A DNA stretch of 64,000 bases, from NCBI RefSeq assembly GCF_900312995.1, contig NZ_ONZI01000003.1:1-64000 (forward strand). The letters are read 5' to 3'. The translations under genes were made by a program, and so were the position numbers. This DNA comes from Kushneria phyllosphaerae. GTDB lineage: Bacteria > Pseudomonadota > Gammaproteobacteria > Pseudomonadales > Halomonadaceae. This document shows positions 57,665 through 64,000 of the stretch, one piece after another; positions within the stretch are counted from its first letter, which is position 1; each line of letters begins with the position of its first letter. The notes below the pieces were generated by a model. That model worked only from the letters and a program-made list of their open reading frames with translations. It was not told the DNA's origin and ran no database searches.

Positions 57665-60592
57665 CTACTGCGGGTCGACGGTCACAATGACACGCACGGC
57701 ATCCAGCTGCAGGCGGGTGCCGGCAATGGCATCATCCAGTGCTGCACGCTCGTGACGCAGCATCTCGATCTCCTCTGCACGCACGTCCGGGTTGCGCTGT
57801 GCCAGCGCCTCCAGCCGATCGATTTCACCTTCCAGCTGGGTGGTCATTTGCGCTCTGGCCTGATCCACCAGCGTCGGCAGCTCTGCCTCTGCCTGTTGCT
57901 CGGCCTGACCAAACAGCTCGCGCAGCTGCTGCTGGCGCTCTCGCACCAGATTGCGGGCAACTCCCTTTTTAACGTGACGCAGATTCTTCGCCAGTCCGCC
58001 AAAGGAGACCTTGTCGGACAGTACCTGCCCTGACTCATCGAGCAGCACGCGCACGGTGGCCGGTGGGAAGAAGCGATTGACGTGCAGCGCCTTCGGCGCG
58101 CTGGTACGCGTGCGAAAGATCGCTTCCATCATGACGCGCCCGCCTGGAATGGAGGGATGGGCCAGCAGCGCCAGCGCCGTATTGCCCATGCTCTCATTGG
58201 TGGCCTTTGAGAGCATCTCGCGCACCAGCGGGTGCTCCCAGGAGAGTCGCTGAAGATCGTCGCGGGCCAGCGCGCGCTGGCGTGACCGGGTGGCAGTGAA
58301 GCCCTCTTCGCCGCGGATCAGACCGGGCATGCCATCCACCATGTGCGATCCCGGATGCAGATAGGTCAGGCCTTCATCCGTTTCCCGGGTATCGATGCCA
58401 AAGACGTCCAGCGCCTGATCGAGATAGCGATCAAGCGTTGCATCATCATCCAGCGACTGAACGGCCTCGATCATGTCGTTGGCATGGGCTGCGTCAAACG
58501 AGCTCCAGGCGAGCAGACGGTCGCGACCAGCCTCGCGCTCCTGACGTGTCTGGACGGCCAGCATGCGGGATTGTTCGATGACCTCGTCCAGTGCCTCCTT
58601 GTCCAACAGGGCATCAAACAGCGCATCGCCATGGGCATCGCTGACCACGCTGCCCAGGCCGTTGGGTGCTTCAAAGGCGGCCAGCGCTTCCTGATACCAG
58701 CGTAAAAGCGCACCGGAAGGGCTGCCGGTCATGATCGGCAGATGAATCTCGACGTCATGCTGCTGCCCGATCCGGTCCAGGCGGCCGATGCGCTGTTCAA
58801 GCTGATCAGGATGCGGCGGCAAATCAAACAGGATCAGATGGTGGCAGAACTGGAAGTTGCGACCTTCGGAGCCAATTTCAGAGCAGATCAGAAGCGGGCT
58901 GCCATCTTCGGCCTCGGCGAAGGCGGCCGCGGCGCGATCCCGCTCGATCAGTGTCATGTTTTCATGAAAGACCGGTACATGAAGCCCGGTCAGCACCTGC
59001 AGTCCGGCGGCCAGCTCGCGGGCAGTTTCCCCGTAGTGGCAGATCAACAAGGCCTTCTCGCCAGGATGGCTCTTGAGCCATTCACGCAGCCAGGCCATGC
59101 GCGGATCAAGCCGCCACCACCGCTCATCGTCCTGCGTGTCCTGTCGGCGCGCTTCAAAGGTGGCCTCGGGGTAAAGCAGAATCTCCGGGTAATCCAGGCC
59201 GGTCTCGATCAGAAGACTGTCCAGATAGTCCTCGTCGCGGGTAATGCGTTGCTCGATACGGCGATAGGCGCCCGGGTTTTCCAGCTCGCTGACGTGCAAA
59301 TGGCGTACCGGAAAGCCGCTGACATGGCGGCGGCTGTTGCGGAACATGACCCGGCCGATGCCATAGCGGTCGAGCAGGACGCGCCGCAGTGATTCACGCA
59401 GCGACGGCTGTTCCTCGGCACCCGCCTGCATCAGGTTGTCCAGCAGGCTCAGCGCCTGGGGATCTGCCTCAACGAGGTGATGCAGAACATCGTACTGCTG
59501 TATCTGTGCCGGCAGATGCTCGAGTACCTTGATGGCCTCGGCAAGCGAGGCGTGGCCGCGCTGTTCGGCTCTAAAGGCGTCAATGTCGTGGTAGCGCTCG
59601 GGGTCCAGCAGGCGCAGACGGGCAAAGTGGCTGACATCGCCCATCTGCTCCGGGGTGGCGCTCAACAGCAGTAGTCCGGTGCGCTGGGTCGCCAGTGCTT
59701 CCACGCACTGATAGCCGGTGTCGCCGCCGTTTTCCGGGTCCCATTCAAGGTGCTGGGCTTCATCAACGATCAGCATGTCCCAGGCACAGGCCTGCGCCTG
59801 ACGCTGGCGCTCGGGGCTTGCAAACAGCCACTGCTGGCTGGCCAGCACCAGCTGCGCGGATTCAAACGGGTTGCCATCGCTGCCGCGGGCCTGGCTTTGC
59901 TGTTCATCCAGAAGCGTGACTTCAATGGAGAAACGGCGCAGCAGCTCGACCAGCCACTGATGCGTCAGACTGTCCGGCACCAGAATCAGGGCGCGCTCGA
60001 CGCGCCCGGTCAGCAGCATGCGATGCAGCACCAGGCCGGCCTCGATGGTTTTGCCCAGACCGACCTCGTCGGCCAGCAGTACGCGGGGCAGACGGCGACT
60101 GGCGATATCATCGGCGATATGGAGCTGGTGCGGGATCAGGTCGATACGCGGGCCGGACAGGCCAAAACCGGGATGGCGCTCAACGCGCGCGAGGTGCTGA
60201 AGACTGCGGTAGCGCAGGTTAAAGGCGTCATTGCGATCGATCTGGCCGGTCAGCAGACGGTCGCGCGCCTGATGAAACTGCATGCGATCACTGATGCGGG
60301 ATTCGGGAAGCTCACGCTCGCCGTTGCTGTCGTGACCGAGGTAGGTGATGCGGCCGCCTTCATCGCGCAGCTCGCTGACCAGCAGACTCTGGCCGTCATC
60401 GGTATCAATGCGGTCACCGCGGCCGAACACCACGCGGGTCAGGGGCGCTTCGCGCACGCTGTAGGTACGGGTTTCATCACTGGCGGCAAACAGGACGGTC
60501 ACGCTGCGCGCGTCGCAGTTCAGGATGGTGCCAAGGCCCAGCTCTGTTTCGCCGTCACTGATGAAGCGTTGACCGGGAGTAAAATTGCTCAT
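57665..60592 (-). CDS. rapA: RNA polymerase-associated SWI2/SNF2 ATPase RapA
   Basis: Recycles RNA polymerase after termination by remodelling the post-termination complex. 975 aa (E. coli 968). Two N-terminal Tudor-like domains (1-110). The ATPase has Walker A LADEVGLGKTIEAGLV (about 170), motif II VDEAQHLEW (DEAQ instead of the DEAH of E. coli) and motif VI QRIGRLDRIGQ, then a long C-terminal region with RMMMEAIFRTR-type helices and a coiled part near the end. GAGGC precedes the ATG. It is a single-gene unit. Confidence 0.95.
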   Translation of the reverse strand: MSNFTPGQRFISDGETELGLGTILNCDARSVTVLFAASDETRTYSVREAPLTRVVFGRGDRIDTDDGQSLLVSELRDEGGRITYLGHDSNGERELPESRISDRMQFHQARDRLLTGQIDRNDAFNLRYRSLQHLARVERHPGFGLSGPRIDLIPHQLHIADDIASRRLPRVLLADEVGLGKTIEAGLVLHRMLLTGRVERALILVPDSLTHQWLVELLRRFSIEVTLLDEQQSQARGSDGNPFESAQLVLASQQWLFASPERQRQAQACAWDMLIVDEAQHLEWDPENGGDTGYQCVEALATQRTGLLLLSATPEQMGDVSHFARLRLLDPERYHDIDAFRAEQRGHASLAEAIKVLEHLPAQIQQYDVLHHLVEADPQALSLLDNLMQAGAEEQPSLRESLRRVLLDRYGIGRVMFRNSRRHVSGFPVRHLHVSELENPGAYRRIEQRITRDEDYLDSLLIETGLDYPEILLYPEATFEARRQDTQDDERWWRLDPRMAWLREWLKSHPGEKALLICHYGETARELAAGLQVLTGLHVPVFHENMTLIERDRAAAAFAEAEDGSPLLICSEIGSEGRNFQFCHHLILFDLPPHPDQLEQRIGRLDRIGQQHDVEIHLPIMTGSPSGALLRWYQEALAAFEAPNGLGSVVSDAHGDALFDALLDKEALDEVIEQSRMLAVQTRQEREAGRDRLLAWSSFDAAHANDMIEAVQSLDDDATLDRYLDQALDVFGIDTRETDEGLTYLHPGSHMVDGMPGLIRGEEGFTATRSRQRALARDDLQRLSWEHPLVREMLSKATNESMGNTALALLAHPSIPGGRVMMEAIFRTRTSAPKALHVNRFFPPATVRVLLDESGQVLSDKVSFGGLAKNLRHVKKGVARNLVRERQQQLRELFGQAEQQAEAELPTLVDQARAQMTTQLEGEIDRLEALAQRNPDVRAEEIEMLRHERAALDDAIAGTRLQLDAVRVIVTVDPQ

Positions 60593-60773
60593 GATGCCTC
60601 GAAAATGTCGCCTCTGGGGCGCGCGGGTACAAATGTGAATCGGTCATCGACTGGAGATGCACTGTCGTGGGTCACCGGCACGGTCTGCCATCAGCCCTGA
60701 CCCTTGAAAAGGGGCCTATCTTAACCAAAAGAGAAGGGGTTAGGGGCACTGATGTGAGCATGTGTCACGGCCA

Positions 60774-61559
60774 TCAGGGGATGGCGGCGGTCATCACCGA
60801 CAGATCATGAGCGCGCGTCAGGGTATTGTCCGTCGCCACATGCAGCAGTACCGGCAGGCGGCGATGCCCGGTCAGGGCCAGCAGGCGCTGTCCGGGATCC
60901 AGCAGCAGGGACGTATCCTCAAGGCCGAGCCGCTGGTCAGGATGTTGATCCAGATAACGAAGCACGGCCAGAAGCGGTTCGCCCTGATTGACCAGTGTCA
61001 GCTCCGGGCGATGTCCGGCGGGCTGCTCGGCCAGTCGTTGAAGCCATTGCCGGCAGGGGCGGCAGTCGCTGCGCCACAGTAAAACGTAATGGGCGGAGGC
61101 TGTCCTGGCCGGTGTCACCGTACGGCCCTCAAGGGATTCGAGCGTCACCGCTGGCAGGGGCCCGGCGAGCGGCGTGAGCAGATCCGTGCGCCACTGTTCC
61201 AGCCCCCACCAGAGACCGCTGGCCATCATGAGCACAAGGCACAGTTTCCCCTTCAGCGCGGGGCGCCGGCGACACGACCACAGGGTCCACAACAGCAGGG
61301 CGAGCAAGCCGCCAGCGGGAGCAAAACCGGCCTGCCAGAGCGGCACCTGCCACGAGCGCTCAAAAGACCAGCTGCCGGCAAGCCATGCCCATAGCGCAGC
61401 GCCGGTCGGCCAGCACGCCAGCGCGCCCAGTGACCAGAATGTCGTCGTGGCCCGCGCTGAAGGGCTGACAAGATGTGCCGTTAATAGCGTTATCGTGGCA
61501 CAGGCCACGGCCAGTGGTGCCGGAGACAAAAAGAACATGGCACTATCAGGGAGATCCAT
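60774..61559 (-). CDS. membrane-anchored thioredoxin-like protein with CxxC
   Basis: I do not recognise a named gene. 261 aa: four hydrophobic segments in the first 130 residues, with a basic loop SCRRRPALKGK, then a soluble part beginning LPAVTLESLEGRTVTPARTA and continuing HYVLLWRSDCRPCRQWLQRL. The strand-CxxC-helix order and the later RLPVLLHVA (cis-Pro like) suggest a thioredoxin/TlpA-fold domain facing the periplasm. A disulfide-handling role is inferred. It is upstream of rapA on the same strand, 181 bases apart. Confidence 0.6.
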   Translation of the reverse strand: MDLPDSAMFFLSPAPLAVACATITLLTAHLVSPSARATTTFWSLGALACWPTGAALWAWLAGSWSFERSWQVPLWQAGFAPAGGLLALLLWTLWSCRRRPALKGKLCLVLMMASGLWWGLEQWRTDLLTPLAGPLPAVTLESLEGRTVTPARTASAHYVLLWRSDCRPCRQWLQRLAEQPAGHRPELTLVNQGEPLLAVLRYLDQHPDQRLGLEDTSLLLDPGQRLLALTGHRRLPVLLHVATDNTLTRAHDLSVMTAAIP

Positions 61560-61643
61560 TCGTTTTTTCCATCATGCGTTAGAATTGGTCGGGCCGGCGT
61601 GTCCGGCCATGCTTGCTGATCCATGTTGTTGCCGGTGATTTTC

Positions 61644-61895
61644 ATGCCCGATTCCCGCGCCAGACGCGCTCGCCGTCGTGATACGCCACGTATCGTGGCC
61701 ATTTCAGCCCAGGCGATCGGCTTTATTCTGATCGTGCTCTTTGAGACCCTGTTGCCTGAGCATCTCAAACGTCCGTCCCAGGGCCTTGTCCTGGTCGCCA
61801 TGCTCGTGGCAGCGCTTTACGCTGCTCTGCTGCGTCGCTATTACCGCAATCGGTCGCTGAAGCGTCGCGACCACGAGTCCTTTCATGACCAATGA
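61644..61895 (+). CDS. small basic membrane protein overlapping the cardiolipin synthase gene
   Basis: Not recognised. 83 aa from ATG 61644 (MPDSRARRARRRDTPRIVAI); an ATG at 61623 would add 7 residues. A highly basic N terminus precedes two hydrophobic stretches (about 16-35 and 45-62), then a basic tail YYRNRSLKRRDHESFHDQ. Its stop overlaps the start of the cls-like gene by 11 bases, the main reason to accept it as real and co-translated. It may assist or localise the phospholipid enzyme (inference). Confidence 0.55.
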   Translation: MPDSRARRARRRDTPRIVAISAQAIGFILIVLFETLLPEHLKRPSQGLVLVAMLVAALYAALLRRYYRNRSLKRRDHESFHDQ

Positions 61896-63345
61896 TATGA
61901 GTGCCGGTGCCCTGAGACGCTGGGCAAAGCAGCATGGCCAGGCGTCCAGTGACAGCAGCGGCATGCGCCTGCTGTCCGATGGCCTTGAGGCCTTTGAAGT
62001 GCGTGCCCATCTGGCACGCTACGCTGAATACAGCATCGACAGCCTGAGCTATCTCCTTGAGGACGGCACCACGACCCGGGTGTTAATGGCCGAGCTTCTT
62101 GCCGCGGCCGAACGCGGCGTCCAGGTCAGGATGCTGGTGGATGACATGAGCGCCATCAGCGTGCAGGGCATGTTGCGGGCCATGCAGACCCATCCCAATA
62201 TTGAAGTGCGTCTTTTTAACCCGGTCACCTTCTGGCGCCGTTACACCTGGAGCCATCGACTGGCCATGGCGCTGACCATTCGCCGGGCACATCGGCGCAT
62301 GCACAACAAGCTCTGGCTGGTGGATGGCATGGTCGGTATCGCGGGAGGGCGTAACCTTGGCGATGACTACTTCATCACGAAAAGTGAACACAATTTCGCC
62401 GATCTCGACATGCTGGTGGCCGACGGTCACGTGGCCGAGCAGATGCGCGAGTGCTTTCGTCAGTACTGGCACGGCCGCTGCGTCCACACCCTGACGTCTC
62501 TGATGCCCAAAGCGCCGGATCATGACTGGCAGGCCCTGCGCGAAATGCTCAAACAACAGCTGTCCGGCGAGGAACTGGCAGATTCTGCCTTTTTGTCCAT
62601 CCATCACGGTGAACAGCGCGCGTTGGAAGAGGGCCTGGGTGAGCTGGTTCAGGCCAAAGGCGAGCTGTACTGGGACCATCCGGACAAGCCATGTCAGCCG
62701 GGATACCCGTCCCGTGAGCTGATCATGGGGCCTGCCATCGGGGCGATGGTGGCCAACACGCAAGCGCAGATAAAGATTGTTTCGGCCTATTTTGTGCCCA
62801 GTGAGCGCGATGTGATCGATATTGAAGCGCTGCTGGAAAGGGGGGTGGGCGTGACCGTATTGACCAACTCGCTGCAGGCCAACGACACGCCGGTGGTCAA
62901 TGGCGCCTATGCGCCCTGGCGGGCACGCTTGCTGGAAAGGGGCGCGCACATGCATGAGCTGCGACACGGCCACAAGCCGAGCCGACGCCGTAAGCACCAT
63001 TTCGGCATCATGGCGTCCAGTCTGCATGGCAAGGCCATGGTCATGGATGACAAAAAGCTCTTTATCGGCTCGTTCAATATCGACCCGCGCTCCACCTGGT
63101 GGAACAACGAAATGGGTCTGCGGGTGGAGCATGAGGGGCTGGCAGCGCAGCTTGACGGCGTGATCGAGCGGGCCCTGAGTCCGGCCAGCAGCTTCAGGGT
63201 TGAACAGGATGACAAGGGCCAGCTTTCGTGGCTGATTGTGGATGAAAACAATCGGGCGCACCGGCTGCTGAAGGAGCCCGGCAGTCTGTCGGCCCGTGCT
63301 CAAAAATGGCTGGGCGGCCTGCCGGGCATTCGGCGACTGCTCTAG
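61885..63345 (+). CDS. clsC: ClsC-like cardiolipin synthase / phospholipase D family protein
   Basis: Makes cardiolipin from phospholipids; E. coli ClsC uses phosphatidylethanolamine and phosphatidylglycerol. 486 aa with two HKD motifs: HNKLWLVDGMVGIAGGRN near residue 149 and HGKAMVMDDKKLFIGSFN near residue 387. No N-terminal membrane segments, unlike ClsA, so it fits the ClsC/YmdC group. The start could be 61885 or the next ATG at 61897. The neighbour upstream is a small membrane protein, not YmdB. Confidence 0.85.
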   Translation: MTNDMSAGALRRWAKQHGQASSDSSGMRLLSDGLEAFEVRAHLARYAEYSIDSLSYLLEDGTTTRVLMAELLAAAERGVQVRMLVDDMSAISVQGMLRAMQTHPNIEVRLFNPVTFWRRYTWSHRLAMALTIRRAHRRMHNKLWLVDGMVGIAGGRNLGDDYFITKSEHNFADLDMLVADGHVAEQMRECFRQYWHGRCVHTLTSLMPKAPDHDWQALREMLKQQLSGEELADSAFLSIHHGEQRALEEGLGELVQAKGELYWDHPDKPCQPGYPSRELIMGPAIGAMVANTQAQIKIVSAYFVPSERDVIDIEALLERGVGVTVLTNSLQANDTPVVNGAYAPWRARLLERGAHMHELRHGHKPSRRRKHHFGIMASSLHGKAMVMDDKKLFIGSFNIDPRSTWWNNEMGLRVEHEGLAAQLDGVIERALSPASSFRVEQDDKGQLSWLIVDENNRAHRLLKEPGSLSARAQKWLGGLPGIRRLL

Positions 63346-63379
63346 AGCAGTATCGAAAAAGAGGGGAAGGGGGCGTGCG

Positions 63380-63685
63380 TTAGCTGTTGTGCTCTATGGC
63401 TTCTTCGGCAGTACAGGCAATATTGTCGATGATGGTCCACTGCTCCGGCGTACCCCCTTTCTCCACGGCGTCGATGAGGGCGGCGGTGGCGCGGCGCAGG
63501 TAGGGCTTGCCATCTTCCTCGTGCGCCTTTTCAAGATCGCTTTCCATGTCCTCGATCAGCGCCTCGACGCCCTCGTAATCATCACTCCATTCAAGCGCCT
63601 GGCTGGCGGCTTCCTTGATGGTCTCTCCAACGCCAATGATGGCGCTGTCACTGGCGACAATATAACCGCTGGCATTCATGGGCAT
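63380..63685 (-). CDS. uncharacterised acidic protein
   Basis: I recognise no family. 101 aa from ATG 63685, 8 bases after AGAGGATGC; the frame is open further upstream without a better ribosome site. The protein is acidic and probably helical (IKEAASQALEWSDDYEGVEA, MESDLEKAHEEDG), starts with a beta-like MNASGYIVASDSAIIGVGET and has one cysteine near the C terminus. No signal peptide or membrane segment is seen. It is convergent with the cls-like gene, 34 bases apart. Confidence 0.6.
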   Translation of the reverse strand: MPMNASGYIVASDSAIIGVGETIKEAASQALEWSDDYEGVEALIEDMESDLEKAHEEDGKPYLRRATAALIDAVEKGGTPEQWTIIDNIACTAEEAIEHNS

Positions 63686-63865
63686 GCATCCTCTTTGGCC
63701 GTTCGACGAAGGTACCGGCATCACCGGCGTTTGTCGGACATAAGCATCAGTATAGACATGCCTGCGCCGTCCTCGACAATCCCTTGCTGGCACATCCCTG
63801 TGTCACATGTGGCGAGGCCGGCTATGCTCAACGCAAATGTTCAACGCCTGCATCAGGGAGATAAC

Positions 63866-64000
63866 ATGCTGCCATTGATCGATCAGGGCCAGAGCGAGAC
63901 TGCACTGGTCATGATGCACTTTTTCGGCAATTCACATCGGGAATGGCTCGAGGTCATCGAGCATCTGGGGCCGGAATATCGCTGCATTGCGCTGGACCTG
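63866..64000 (+). CDS. alpha/beta hydrolase, 5' part only
   Basis: The first 45 codons of a gene running out of the window. ATG 63866 follows AGGGAG. MMHFFGNSHREWLEVIEHLG has the early alpha/beta-hydrolase pattern (HxxG oxyanion loop), followed by YRCIALDL, as in proline iminopeptidase/BioH-type proteins. The catalytic residues lie outside the window, so the substrate cannot be judged. Confidence 0.6.
   Translation, partial: MLPLIDQGQSETALVMMHFFGNSHREWLEVIEHLGPEYRCIALDL

Overview
The window is a stretch of gammaproteobacterial chromosome, moderately GC-rich. It is most like the Halomonas / Kushneria / Zymobacter group (Halomonadaceae). Support for this is the order tRNA-Tyr-Gly-Thr / tRNA-Trp-secE-nusG-rplKAJL-rpoBC-rpsLG-fusA-tuf-S10-spc-alpha, followed by uvrA/ssb, together with cyoABCDE plus a cyanide-insensitive-type bd oxidase, fabAB and phr-merR. 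The genus is an inference; no species-specific marker was recognised.

Layout. Bases 1-600 hold the 3' end of a 5S rRNA with its terminator, then a decayed C-terminal piece of hisC. 597-1964 is a YajR-like MFS exporter. 2641-7391 is the cytochrome bo3 operon cyoABCDE, followed by cioAB (7585-10011), so two quinol oxidases lie side by side. birA and coaX (10154-11970) are followed by four tRNA genes and the large transcription/translation block (12631-42880): secE-nusG, rplKAJL-rpoBC, the str operon (rpsL, rpsG, fusA, tuf), the S10 operon (rpsJ to rpsQ), the spc operon (rplN to secY) and the alpha operon (rpsM to rplQ). tuf is absent from its usual second site after tRNA-Thr, and rpmJ is absent after secY.

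42994-51784 holds single genes and short operons: an EAL phosphodiesterase, uvrA diverging from ssb with a LexA-like site between them, a poxvirus-type topoisomerase IB, an RmlD-like/plsC pair and fabA-fabB. 52444-57630 is a compact group that looks like a light/UV-response locus: photolyase, a MerR regulator with a cobalamin-domain fold that lacks the cobalamin ligands, a CbiX-type chelatase, an FAD amine oxidase and a divergent TIGR01777 oxidoreductase. Two TTGTAC/GTACAA palindromes sit in its control regions, and the merR leader is unusually rich in hairpins. The window closes with rapA, a membrane thioredoxin-like protein, a small membrane protein overlapping a ClsC-like cardiolipin synthase, an unknown acidic protein, and the start of an alpha/beta hydrolase.

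Most of the window is ordinary core genome. I saw no insertion sequence, prophage, CRISPR array or toxin-type island. The best candidates for undescribed biology are the control elements: the structured merR leader with its palindromes, a three-way-junction-like RNA in the rpsJ-rplC spacer, and a series of hairpins between rplL and rpoB.
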